A DNA stretch of 43,912 nt from a bacterium UBA6154. GTDB taxonomy: Bacteria; Actinomycetota; Actinomycetes; S36-B12. Within the stretch, counting starts at the first letter, position 1. Every line of letters starts with the position of its first letter. Made by a program: the position numbers and the translations under genes. The stretch lies in NCBI GenBank assembly GCA_002422375.1, contig DIUQ01000026.1:1-43912 (forward strand). The letters run 5' to 3'. This document shows positions 33,262 through 41,979 of the stretch, piece after piece. The notes under the pieces were generated by a model. It made no database searches. It had not been told where the DNA came from and saw only the letters and a program-made list of their open reading frames with translations.

Positions 33262-35922
33262 GTGGCACATGTGGAAGCGGCGAAGAATCGATTACTCCTG
33301 ATCGATGGTCACTCCATGGCCTATCGAGCCTTCTTTGCACTGCCCCCGGAAAACTTCACCACATCCACGGGCTCGCCAACCAATGCGGTGTACGGATTTA
33401 CGTCCATGTTGATTAATTTGCTCAAAGAGTTTGCCCCCACACATATGGCGGTGGCCTTCGATGTCTCCCGCAAGAGTTTCCGAACCGATATTTTTCCCGA
33501 GTACAAAGCGGGCCGTGCCAAGACTCCCGAGGAATTTAAGGGACAGGTCGAACTGATCAAGGAAGTTTTGTCCGCTATGTCCGTTGTGACGGTGGACCGA
33601 GAGGGTTTCGAGGCGGACGACCTTATTGCCACGCTGGCAACGCGTGCGGAAGCAGAGGAATTTGCTACGGAGGTTGTCACGGGCGACCGTGATTCATTTG
33701 CCCTCATTAGCTCCGCCACGACCATTTTGTATCCCCGCAAGGGAGTTTCCGATCTCGCGCATATGACTCCGGAAGCGCTGTACGACAAATACAACCTGAC
33801 ACCAGCTCAGTATCCGGATTACGCCGCATTGCGCGGTGATCCCAGTGACAACCTCCCTGGAGTTCCTGGTGTGGGAGAAAAAACAGCGGAGAAGTGGATT
33901 AACCAGTACGGGAGCTTGAGCGGCATCATCGAGAACGCTGATCAGATAAGCGGGAAAGTTGGTGAATCGCTGCGAACCAATCTTGAGCAGGTGGTGACCA
34001 ACCGAAAAATCACAGAATTGGTTCGGGATGTACCGATGGACCTCACGTTGAATGACTTGCGTGTTCAGCCGTTTAGCGTGGCTCAGGTATTCGAACTATT
34101 TGACACCCTTCAGTTCCAGGCGCTGCGCACCAGGATTCAGTCACTTCCCGGTGCCGAGGCGGATGCTGAATCCGCGAGTGGCGAAACATCAGAAGTTATT
34201 TCGTCTGACATCCCCATCACTACCGTCACGTCCGTCCACCAATTAACAGCGTTGACCGGGGTTGTGTCGATTGCCTACCAAGGTGTCTTTTCCCACGGCT
34301 CAGGGCGTGTGACGGCCATGGCTGTTGCCAATGCCGAGGCGTGCCATGTGCTGTCTAATATTGCAGATCACGAACATGATCACCTGGTGGCCTGGCTGGC
34401 AGATCCTCAGATCACAAAAGTACTGCACAACGGTAAGGAACTCGATTGGGCGATGCAGGTGCATGGATCACTTGTCGCGGGTATTTCCATGGACACCGCG
34501 CTGGGCACGTACCTGCTTGATCCGGGGCAGCGCTCCTATGCATTAACTGATGTTGCGCAACGAATTTTAGGCGTGACGTTGGAAACCGAATCCGAGCAAT
34601 TAACCCTGATGGACGACACGGATTCAACGATTCTTGGAGTTCACGCGCTCACCATTCAGCAATTGAGTGACGTGCTGTACCAACGATTGCAGAATGAGAA
34701 TCTTCTATCGCTCCTGATCGATATTGAAATCCCCACCCAATCGGTACTGGCCACCATGGAGCATTGCGGGATTGCCGTGGACCTTTCAGCACTAAAGAAT
34801 CTGTCCTCGGAATTTGCCGCCCGCATTGCGACTGCTGAGAAAACCGGATTCGAGATTGTGGGTCGTGAATTCAATTTCGGGTCACCTAAACAACTGCAGG
34901 AAGTGCTCTTTGTTGAGCGCCAATTACCTAAGACAAAAAAGATTAAAACCGGCTACACCACTGATGCGGAAGCGTTACAGCAACTCTTTGCCCAAACAGG
35001 TGACCCGGTGCTGGAGCAGATTCTGGCGTGGCGCGAGGACACCAAACTGCGCCAGACCGTGGAATCTCTGATGCCGTTAGCTGACGAGAATTCCCGAATA
35101 CACACCACCTTCAAGCAAACGGTCGCGGCCACGGGTCGACTCTCCTCGGTGGACCCGAATCTGCAGAACATTCCTGTTCGAACTGAGGCTGGCCGTCGAA
35201 TCCGCGCTGCCTTCGTTGTCGGTGAGGGTTTTGAGTGTCTCTTAACAGCCGACTACAGCCAAATTGAATTGCGGATCATGGCCCATCTTTCCCAGGACGC
35301 GGGTCTTATCGAGGCGTTTAAGAGCGGTGAGGATCTCCATGACACCGTGGCGCGAAAGGTCTTTGATGTGGACACAGTGTCCCCGGACCTGCGTCGCCAA
35401 GTGAAAGCAATGTCCTACGGCTTGGCGTATGGCCTGTCGCCGTATGGGTTGGCACAGCAGTTGGACATATCGACCGAGGATGCCCGGATTCTGATGGATG
35501 ACTACTTCCGCCGGTTTGGCGGTGTTCGAGATTATTTGGCCGAGGTCGTCGACAAAGCGCGAGCGCAGTTGTACACCGAGACCATCTTCGGACGGCGACG
35601 GCGCCTGCCAGACCTCGGGAGCGATAACAGGCAGCGCCGCGAAATCGCCGAACGTATGGCGCTCAACGCACCGATCCAGGGGAGTGCCGCGGATATTGTC
35701 AAAATCGCCATGCTCAAAGTGGAGACGGCGTTTCGCGCCGCATCGCTGCGGAGCCGATTGTTGCTGCAGGTTCATGACGAATTAGTCGTCGAGGTCGCCC
35801 CAGGGGAACTCGACATGGTGAGTGAATTTGTCCGGACAAATATGGAAGGGGCGGTCTCTCTCACCGTCCCGATGGATGTCAACCTGGGAACTGGACCCAA
35901 TTGGGACGCCGCTGCACACTGA
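33262..35922 (+). CDS. polA: DNA polymerase I
   Basis: Fills repair gaps and removes RNA primers. The 886-residue protein has an N-terminal 5'-3' exonuclease (LIDGHSMAYRAFFALP, GDRDSFAL, LRGDPSDNLPGVPGVGEKTA), a middle region where the DxE proofreading motif is lost (VSIAYQGV at that place), so 3'-5' exonuclease activity is not expected, and a complete polymerase domain: motif A DYSQIELR (Asp 664), motif B RRQVKAMSYGLAYG (Lys 715, Tyr 719), motif C QVHDELV (Asp 839). Tyr at 719 replaces the Phe of Escherichia coli Pol I, as in other actinobacteria. The start is GTG 33262 by the leaderless box. Confidence 0.96.
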   Translation: MAHVEAAKNRLLLIDGHSMAYRAFFALPPENFTTSTGSPTNAVYGFTSMLINLLKEFAPTHMAVAFDVSRKSFRTDIFPEYKAGRAKTPEEFKGQVELIKEVLSAMSVVTVDREGFEADDLIATLATRAEAEEFATEVVTGDRDSFALISSATTILYPRKGVSDLAHMTPEALYDKYNLTPAQYPDYAALRGDPSDNLPGVPGVGEKTAEKWINQYGSLSGIIENADQISGKVGESLRTNLEQVVTNRKITELVRDVPMDLTLNDLRVQPFSVAQVFELFDTLQFQALRTRIQSLPGAEADAESASGETSEVISSDIPITTVTSVHQLTALTGVVSIAYQGVFSHGSGRVTAMAVANAEACHVLSNIADHEHDHLVAWLADPQITKVLHNGKELDWAMQVHGSLVAGISMDTALGTYLLDPGQRSYALTDVAQRILGVTLETESEQLTLMDDTDSTILGVHALTIQQLSDVLYQRLQNENLLSLLIDIEIPTQSVLATMEHCGIAVDLSALKNLSSEFAARIATAEKTGFEIVGREFNFGSPKQLQEVLFVERQLPKTKKIKTGYTTDAEALQQLFAQTGDPVLEQILAWREDTKLRQTVESLMPLADENSRIHTTFKQTVAATGRLSSVDPNLQNIPVRTEAGRRIRAAFVVGEGFECLLTADYSQIELRIMAHLSQDAGLIEAFKSGEDLHDTVARKVFDVDTVSPDLRRQVKAMSYGLAYGLSPYGLAQQLDISTEDARILMDDYFRRFGGVRDYLAEVVDKARAQLYTETIFGRRRRLPDLGSDNRQRREIAERMALNAPIQGSAADIVKIAMLKVETAFRAASLRSRLLLQVHDELVVEVAPGELDMVSEFVRTNMEGAVSLTVPMDVNLGTGPNWDAAAH

Positions 35923-35937
35923 ACTGGGGCCTCCCGT

Positions 35938-35943
35938 TAGGCT
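35938..35943 (+). promoter_or_regulatory. possible -10 box for rpsA
   Basis: TAGGCT lies just after the polA stop, about 97 nt before the rpsA ATG. It would give a leader of about 90 nt with a hairpin. No clear -35 is seen. Confidence 0.3.
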
Positions 35944-35961
35944 CAGTGGGCTCGCGCCTGG

Positions 35962-35981
35962 GGAAATAGACAGAGATTTCC
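35962..35981 (+). promoter_or_regulatory. hairpin in the rpsA leader
   Basis: GGAAAT (35962-35967) and ATTTCC (35976-35981) form a 6-bp stem with the 8-nt loop AGACAGAG. It lies about 60 nt before the rpsA ATG. Ribosomal protein S1 often controls its own mRNA, so a binding role is possible; this is inference. Confidence 0.35.
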
Positions 35982-36039
35982 GATCCACCCACCAGACAAA
36001 AAGCGCTCATAACATCTATCCACCGGAGCACATTTCTCC

Positions 36040-37488
36040 ATGACTTCATCAACCACTACTACTCAGGTCGCCATCAACGATATTGGAACGGCTGAGGATT
36101 TCCTCGCCGCCATCGATGCGACAATCAAATACTTCAACGATGGCGACATTGTTGAGGGCATCGTGGTCAAGGTTGACCGCGACGAAGTCCTTTTGGACAT
36201 CGGATACAAGACCGAGGGTGTCATTCCCTCACGCGAACTGTCTATTAAGCACGATGTCGACCCCAGTGAGGTTGTTTCCGTCGGTGACAGTGTTGAAGCC
36301 CTTGTCCTCACCAAAGAAGACAAAGAAGGCCGTCTGATTCTCTCCAAGAAGCGTGCTCAGTACGAGCGGGCATGGGGAACCATCGAAAAGATCAAAGAAG
36401 AAGATGGTGTTGTTGAAGGCCAGGTTATTGAGGTTGTGAAGGGTGGTTTGATCGTAGATATCGGTCTCCGCGGCTTCCTACCTGCCTCCTTGGTGGAAAT
36501 GCGCCGTGTTCGGGACCTCCAGCCGTATGTTGGCAAAACTCTGGAAGCCAAAATCATTGAGTTGGATAAGAACCGTAACAATGTTGTGCTCTCCCGTCGC
36601 TCCTACTTGGAAAAGACCCAAAGCCAGGTGCGTCAAACATTCCTCAACCAGTTGCAAAAGGGACAGATCCGCAATGGCGTTGTCTCCAGCATCGTGAACT
36701 TCGGCGCGTTTGTGGACCTTGGCGGAGTCGACGGACTCGTGCACGTGTCCGAGCTCTCGTGGAAGCACATTGATCACCCATCCGAGGTCGTTGAGGTTGG
36801 CACCGAAGTCACTGTTGAGGTTCTCGAGGTCGACATGGACCGTGAACGAGTCTCACTGTCGCTCAAGTCCACCCAAGAGGATCCGTGGCAGCACTTCGCT
36901 CGCACACACGGCATCAACCAGGTTGTGCCGGGTAAGGTCACCAAGCTTGTGCCTTTCGGCGCCTTTGTTCGCGTTGATGAAGGGATCGAGGGCCTAGTTC
37001 ACATCTCCGAATTAGCAGAACGCCACATTGACATGCCCGAACAGATAGTTCAGGTCAACGACGATATTTTTGTCAAGGTCATTGACATTGACCTCGAACG
37101 TCGCCGGATCTCCCTGTCCTTGAAGCAGGCAAATGATTCGTCTGATGCTCAAGCGGTTGAGGAATTCGATCCCTACCTGTACGGCATGGCCCCAGCATTC
37201 GACGAGGCTGGAAACTACACCGGCCCTGAGGGCTTTGATCCCGAGACAGGCGAATGGAAAGTTGGCTTTGAAGATCAACGTGCCGAGTGGGAGCGTCAGT
37301 ACGCTGAAGCGCATGCTCGCTGGGAAGCCCACCGCAAGCAAATGACCGAGGCGCAGGAAGCGGATCAGGCTGCTGCTGTGGAAGCTGGTGATGCGAATTC
37401 ATACTCCTCAGAAACCCAGTCATCTGAGGGAACCCTCGCTACAGACTCCAATCTGCAGGCGCTGCGGGACAAACTGACCACCGACTAA
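36040..37488 (+). CDS. rpsA: 30S ribosomal protein S1
   Basis: Binds mRNA on the small subunit and helps initiation. The 482-residue protein has four S1 (OB) repeats, about 36-104, 121-189, 206-275 and 292-360. The last two are the classic RNA-binding type: VSSIVNFGAFVDLGGVDGLV and KLVPFGAFVRVDEGIEGLVHISEL. An acidic, Glu/Ala-rich tail (about 380-482) follows, as in mycobacteria. Four repeats rather than six is the usual actinobacterial form. The ATG has only a distant GGAG (36025-36028, 11 nt upstream). Confidence 0.95.
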   Translation: MTSSTTTTQVAINDIGTAEDFLAAIDATIKYFNDGDIVEGIVVKVDRDEVLLDIGYKTEGVIPSRELSIKHDVDPSEVVSVGDSVEALVLTKEDKEGRLILSKKRAQYERAWGTIEKIKEEDGVVEGQVIEVVKGGLIVDIGLRGFLPASLVEMRRVRDLQPYVGKTLEAKIIELDKNRNNVVLSRRSYLEKTQSQVRQTFLNQLQKGQIRNGVVSSIVNFGAFVDLGGVDGLVHVSELSWKHIDHPSEVVEVGTEVTVEVLEVDMDRERVSLSLKSTQEDPWQHFARTHGINQVVPGKVTKLVPFGAFVRVDEGIEGLVHISELAERHIDMPEQIVQVNDDIFVKVIDIDLERRRISLSLKQANDSSDAQAVEEFDPYLYGMAPAFDEAGNYTGPEGFDPETGEWKVGFEDQRAEWERQYAEAHARWEAHRKQMTEAQEADQAAAVEAGDANSYSSETQSSEGTLATDSNLQALRDKLTTD

Positions 37489-37491
37489 TCC

Positions 37492-38097
37492 ATGCCATTT
37501 ATTGTCGGTCTCACCGGCGGAATTGGTTCGGGCAAGTCAACCATGGCGTCGTGCTTTCACGAGCACGGCGCCATTGTCATTGATGCTGACGGCATTGCAC
37601 GTGACTTGACCGAGCCTGGTTCACCCGTTCTTGTCGAGTTGGCTGAATCATTCGGTGCGGACATTGTGGACTCTGCAGGGATATTGCGAAGATCGATCCT
37701 TGCTGAGCGTGCATTTAGTTCAGATGAAAATACGGAAATATTGAACAGAATCATGCATGCCCGTATTCGGGAGGAAGCGGAACGTCAAATAAGCCAATTC
37801 ACTAACGACGCCATTGTTGTCTACGACATGCCGTTGCTGGTAGAAACCGGGTCGGAAGCAATGTGCGACTTTGTCGTAGTCGTCGAGGCGCCAGTGGAGA
37901 TTCGAGTTTCCCGGTTATTGGAGCACCGGAGCCTGACCGAGTCAGATATTCGTCAACGAATTGGGCAACAAGCCAGTGATCAGGCTCGCGCGGAGATCGC
38001 CGATCTGGTGGTGAAAAACGATTCTGGTGTGGCTGAACTGCGCGCTCAATGTGAAACGGCATGGAAACGCATTTGCATGGCAGCTGGGGCTTGCTGA
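37492..38097 (+). CDS. coaE: dephospho-CoA kinase
   Basis: Last step of coenzyme A synthesis: phosphorylates dephospho-CoA. The 201-residue protein has Walker A GGIGSGKS (9-16), IDADGIARDL for the substrate, and the LID region RLLEHRSLTESDIRQRI. It is the single-domain form; the extra C-terminal DUF domain found in mycobacterial CoaE is absent. The ATG begins 3 bp after the rpsA stop, without its own ribosome site, so it is likely cotranscribed with rpsA. Confidence 0.94.
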   Translation: MPFIVGLTGGIGSGKSTMASCFHEHGAIVIDADGIARDLTEPGSPVLVELAESFGADIVDSAGILRRSILAERAFSSDENTEILNRIMHARIREEAERQISQFTNDAIVVYDMPLLVETGSEAMCDFVVVVEAPVEIRVSRLLEHRSLTESDIRQRIGQQASDQARAEIADLVVKNDSGVAELRAQCETAWKRICMAAGAC

Positions 38098-38102
38098 CCG
38101 CG

Positions 38103-38108
38103 TAGTCT
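38103..38108 (+). promoter_or_regulatory. leaderless-type -10 box for uvrB
   Basis: TAGTCT is followed by exactly 6 nt and the GTG at 38115. No Shine-Dalgarno is present. It lies just after the coaE stop. Confidence 0.5.
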
Positions 38109-38114
38109 GTCCCT

Positions 38115-40163
38115 GTGACTCGTCCCGTGACCGACCTGCAAAGGACAGTTGCCCCTTTCCAAGTGGTCTCGGATTATCAACCGGCCGGGGATCAACCGGA
38201 CGCCATTGCCGCTTTAGCCGAGCGAATTTCACGAGGCGAGAAACATTCAGTTCTCCTCGGGGCAACAGGAACTGGCAAGAGCGCAACAACGGCGTGGTTG
38301 GTAGAGAAATTACAACGTCCGACTCTGGTTATGGCTCCGAATAAAACTCTTGCCGCGCAGTTGGCTACTGAGTTCCGAGAATTGCTACCTCATAATGCGG
38401 TTGAGTACTTCGTGTCCTATTACGACTACTACCAACCTGAAGCATATGTGCCGCAGAGCGATACATTCATTGAAAAAGATGCCACTATCAACGAGGAGGT
38501 GGAACGATTACGCCACTCGGCAACAAACAGTCTCCTGACTCGCCGTGACGTGATTGTCGTTGCCACCGTTTCCGCCATATATGGATTGGGTACTCCCCAG
38601 GAGTATGTCGACAGAATGATCCGATTGCGAGTAGGGGAGTCCTATCCCCGTGACCAGATTCTACGTTCCCTGGTGGCCATTCAGTACACGCGAAATGACA
38701 TGGCGTTCACACGAGGCACTTTCCGAGTAAGGGGCGACACCGTTGAAGTGTTTCCCGTTTATGAAGAGAACCCCATCCGGATCGAGATGTTTGGTGACGA
38801 AATCGAACGAATGATGACATTGCATCCGCTGACTGGTGAGATCCTCTCTGAGGACACGGAACTCTATATTTTTCCGGCAACACATTACGTGGCCGGACCC
38901 GAACGCATGTCACGTGCCATGGGAGAGATTCAACAGGAACTTGATAGTCGCGTCTCTGAGTTGGAAGGCCAAGGAAAGTTACTTGAGGCGCAGCGATTGC
39001 GCATGCGAACAACATTCGATTTAGAGATGATGCAGCAGGTTGGTTTCTGCTCTGGAATTGAGAACTACAGTCGGTTTATTGATGGTCGCGAACCAGGGAG
39101 TGCACCAAACTGTCTTATCGATTATTTCCCTGAGGATTACTTGCTTGTCATTGACGAATCTCATGTGAGTGTGCCACAGATAGGTGCCATGTATGAGGGT
39201 GATGCGAGTCGGAAAAGAACCCTTGTGGAGCACGGTTTCAGGCTCCCGAGCGCTATGGACAATCGCCCGCTGCGTTGGTCAGAATTTGAGGAGCGTATCG
39301 GGCAAGTTGTGTATCTCTCAGCGACACCTGGCCCCTATGAACTCACGCAGGTGCAGGGAGATGTAGTTGAGCAAGTGATTCGTCCCACAGGATTAGTGGA
39401 CCCAGAGATTGTGGTCAAGCCCACCAAAGGTCAAGTAGATGACCTGATACACGAAATCCGTCAGCGCTCGGAAAAGGGTGAACGGGTTTTAGTAACAACT
39501 TTGACAAAGCGCATGTCGGAGGACCTGACGGACTATTTGTTGGAGCATGGGATTCGAGTTCAATATTTACACTCGGAAGTTGACACTCTCCGGCGCGTAG
39601 AGCTACTCAGAGAGTTACGTTCAGGAGTATTTGATGTCCTTGTAGGGATTAACCTTCTACGCGAGGGATTGGACTTACCAGAGGTCTCCTTGGTAGCAAT
39701 TCTCGACGCGGATAAAGAGGGATTCCTCAGGTCGGGAACTTCCTTGATTCAGACAATTGGTCGAGCGGCTCGGAACGTTAATGGGCAAGTGCACATGTAC
39801 GCAGACAAAATAACTCCATCTATGGCCAAGGCTATTGATGAAACAAATAGGCGGCGTGCCAAGCAAGTTGCTTACAACGTGGAACATGGAGTTGATCCCC
39901 AACCCTTACGGAAGAAGATCGCGGATATTACTGACCTGATCGCGCGGGAGGATGTAGACACTGAGCAACTGCTTAAAAGCGCCTCGACCACACAAGCGCG
40001 GAGCGCTGCAGGAGTTGATCTCACCGCGCTCATTACCGAACTCACCGAGCAAATGCACGGTGCAGCGGCGGAACTACAGTTCGAACTTGCGGCTCGTTTG
40101 CGTGATGAAATATCCGATCTCAAGCGTGAGCTGCGCGGAATGCATGAAGCAGGTCAAGCCTAA
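38115..40163 (+). CDS. uvrB: excinuclease ABC subunit B
   Basis: Damage-verifying helicase of nucleotide excision repair. The 682-residue protein has Walker A GATGTGKS (49-56), the beta-hairpin that probes the DNA ([12 protein letters not shown], 102-113), the damage-site region ([16 protein letters not shown]), helicase motifs ([42 protein letters not shown]), and a C-terminal UVR domain ([19 protein letters not shown]) for UvrC contact. The start is GTG 38115 by the leaderless box. TerC-type and MBL genes lie between it and uvrA. Confidence 0.97.
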   Translation: MTRPVTDLQRTVAPFQVVSDYQPAGDQPDAIAALAERISRGEKHSVLLGATGTGKSATTAWLVEKLQRPTLVMAPNKTLAAQLATEFRELLPHNAVEYFVSYYDYYQPEAYVPQSDTFIEKDATINEEVERLRHSATNSLLTRRDVIVVATVSAIYGLGTPQEYVDRMIRLRVGESYPRDQILRSLVAIQYTRNDMAFTRGTFRVRGDTVEVFPVYEENPIRIEMFGDEIERMMTLHPLTGEILSEDTELYIFPATHYVAGPERMSRAMGEIQQELDSRVSELEGQGKLLEAQRLRMRTTFDLEMMQQVGFCSGIENYSRFIDGREPGSAPNCLIDYFPEDYLLVIDESHVSVPQIGAMYEGDASRKRTLVEHGFRLPSAMDNRPLRWSEFEERIGQVVYLSATPGPYELTQVQGDVVEQVIRPTGLVDPEIVVKPTKGQVDDLIHEIRQRSEKGERVLVTTLTKRMSEDLTDYLLEHGIRVQYLHSEVDTLRRVELLRELRSGVFDVLVGINLLREGLDLPEVSLVAILDADKEGFLRSGTSLIQTIGRAARNVNGQVHMYADKITPSMAKAIDETNRRRAKQVAYNVEHGVDPQPLRKKIADITDLIAREDVDTEQLLKSASTTQARSAAGVDLTALITELTEQMHGAAAELQFELAARLRDEISDLKRELRGMHEAGQA

Positions 40164-40190
40164 TGCTGGAAAAGAGGTAGTCGCCGCACA

Positions 40191-41195
40191 ATGGAAGTCT
40201 CACTAGGACTGTGGGCTATCACGATCTTGGGCATCATGCTCTTGATCGTCCTTGACTTTGTGGCAATTACCCGAAAGCCACATGACGTGGGATTCCGGGA
40301 GGCGCTGCTCGGTTCGATTTTCTATATTGCATTGGCTGTAGCCTTTGGAGCGTTCATTTGGTGGTGGCAGGGCTCGCAAATGGGTTCAGAGTTCTATGCC
40401 GCGTATTTGGTAGAGAAATCACTGAGTGTTGACAACTTGTTTGTCTTTATCATCATTTTGACGCAATTCGCCGTGCCATCCAATTTGCACCAACGGGTAC
40501 TTCTGGTTGGTGTCGCGCTTGCCCTGGTTTTGCGAGGAGTATTTATCGCCATAGGCGCGGCGGCACTCGCTGCTTTCAGTTTCACATTTGTGGTTTTTGG
40601 TGCAATCTTGATCTGGACCGGTGTCCAACTGATGAGGCACCGAAATGAGGATCCCGATCCACAGGACAACTTTATGGTCCGGATCGTGCGCCGGAAAGTT
40701 GCGCTGTCGGATAAGTACGAGGGGACCAAACTATTCATCAATGAAAATGGACGTCGTCTGGCGACACCACTGCTGTTGGTTATGTTTGCAATCGGTAGTA
40801 CCGACCTCCTGTTTGCTCTTGATTCCATTCCCGCAACGTTTGGTGTAACTCAAGAGCCCTACCTCGTTTTCGCGGCCAATGCATTTGCCCTACTGGGGCT
40901 TCGTGCGCTCTATTTCCTTCTCCGGGGATTGCTGGACAAACTCGTATATTTATCAACCGGTCTGTCCATCATTTTGATGTTCATTGGGTTGAAACTCTTG
41001 CTCACCTACTTCCACGAGCTCAACGCCTCGATACCAAAAATTTCGACAAACATGAGTCTGGTATTCATTGCTGTGGTTTTGATCGTCGTTTTTGTTGGTT
41101 CGGTTATCAAGACTCGCCTGGATCCCAGCGCACGTGGACACGCGGGTCGGGTAACAGACAAAGAACCCGAAACGCTCCCTGAGTCGGAGGACTAG
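40191..41195 (+). CDS. TerC-family integral membrane protein
   Basis: A 334-residue membrane protein with about nine hydrophobic spans. TerC signatures are present: AYLVEKSLSVDNLFVFIIIL and ATPLLLVMFAIGSTDLLFALDSIPATFGVTQEPYLVF. The family is linked to tellurite resistance and, more recently, metal export such as manganese during membrane protein maturation; which applies here cannot be told. No other ter gene is nearby. ATG 40191 has no close ribosome site; AAAGAGG is 14 nt upstream. The hydrophilic tail is short. Confidence 0.9.
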   Translation: MEVSLGLWAITILGIMLLIVLDFVAITRKPHDVGFREALLGSIFYIALAVAFGAFIWWWQGSQMGSEFYAAYLVEKSLSVDNLFVFIIILTQFAVPSNLHQRVLLVGVALALVLRGVFIAIGAAALAAFSFTFVVFGAILIWTGVQLMRHRNEDPDPQDNFMVRIVRRKVALSDKYEGTKLFINENGRRLATPLLLVMFAIGSTDLLFALDSIPATFGVTQEPYLVFAANAFALLGLRALYFLLRGLLDKLVYLSTGLSIILMFIGLKLLLTYFHELNASIPKISTNMSLVFIAVVLIVVFVGSVIKTRLDPSARGHAGRVTDKEPETLPESED

Positions 41196-41205
41196 AGACC
41201 GGCAC

Positions 41206-41856
41206 TTACCAGCCTCGCTGGCGCCAATCGTCAAGTTGCGGGCGTTCAGCACCCAGGGTCGTGTCCTGCCCATGTCCGGGGTAAACCCAGGTGAGATCAC
41301 TGAGAGGATCAAAGGCAACTTTCGTCACGCCATTGAGCAATGTGCGAAAATCCTCGTCCGTCTGGGTCTTACCCACTCCGCCAGGAAATAGCGCATCTCC
41401 GGAAAAAAGGTGCTCATGACCGAAGGGGTCGCGATAGAGAAACATGCTGCATCCAGGGGTGTGCCCACCGACGGTGAGGACCTCCACGTGGCAATTGCCG
41501 AACTGGACTAACTCTCCGTGACTCACGCGGCGATCTGTCGGGACGGGTATGGAGGTGGCGTCAGCTGTGGGTGCGACGGTGAGCGCACCGGTGTAGGCAA
41601 CAACCTCGGTCAACGCCTGCCAATGATCCCCATGTGCGTGTGTAGTGAGCACCATCTCCAGGGAATTGGTACCCACCATGGATAAAATTCGGTCTGGCTC
41701 TGCGGCAGCGTCAATGAGCACCTGCGCACCGGTCTCTCGGCAACGGAGTAGGTAAACATTGTTGTTCATTGGTCCTACCGCCAATTTGCTGATCATCAGC
41801 TGAGGGAGCTCTCGAACTTGTGCGGCACCACCCACATGAACGTTTCCGGTGTACAA
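41206..41856 (-). CDS. MBL-fold metallo-hydrolase
   Basis: A 216-residue metallo-beta-lactamase-fold enzyme. The metal motif is TTHAHGDHWQAL, with further ligands in VGGHTPGCSMF, FSGDALF and VYPGHGQDT. The substrate is unknown. The start is TTG 41856, since AAAGGAG is 5 nt upstream; an ATG at 41796 (MISKLAVGPMNNNVY) is a weaker alternative. It converges with the TerC gene and is divergent from uvrA; related MBL genes sit beside uvrA in other actinobacteria. Confidence 0.88.
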   Translation of the reverse strand: MYTGNVHVGGAAQVRELPQLMISKLAVGPMNNNVYLLRCRETGAQVLIDAAAEPDRILSMVGTNSLEMVLTTHAHGDHWQALTEVVAYTGALTVAPTADATSIPVPTDRRVSHGELVQFGNCHVEVLTVGGHTPGCSMFLYRDPFGHEHLFSGDALFPGGVGKTQTDEDFRTLLNGVTKVAFDPLSDLTWVYPGHGQDTTLGAERPQLDDWRQRGW

Positions 41857-41907
41857 AGTGTCTCCTTTGCGGTGTGCGATGAGAGCCCTTAGGCTCAGCT
41901 GACAGTT

Positions 41908-41913
41908 TAGGCT
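41908..41913 (+). promoter_or_regulatory. possible -10 box for uvrA
   Basis: TAGGCT at 41908-41913 has a second copy 18 bp upstream (41890-41895). Transcription from the downstream copy would give a leader of about 60 nt with the AAGGGAG ribosome site. No LexA-type box was recognised. Confidence 0.3.
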
Positions 41914-41979
41914 AGTGATAAGTGGGGCATGAGCTCGTCCAGTGCCAGGTACATCAAAAAAAGAGATAAGGGAGATTGC

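Noticed and set aside
40191..41195. Tellurite-resistance operon
   Set aside because: Only a TerC-type membrane protein is present; no terA, terB, terD, terE or terZ is nearby.
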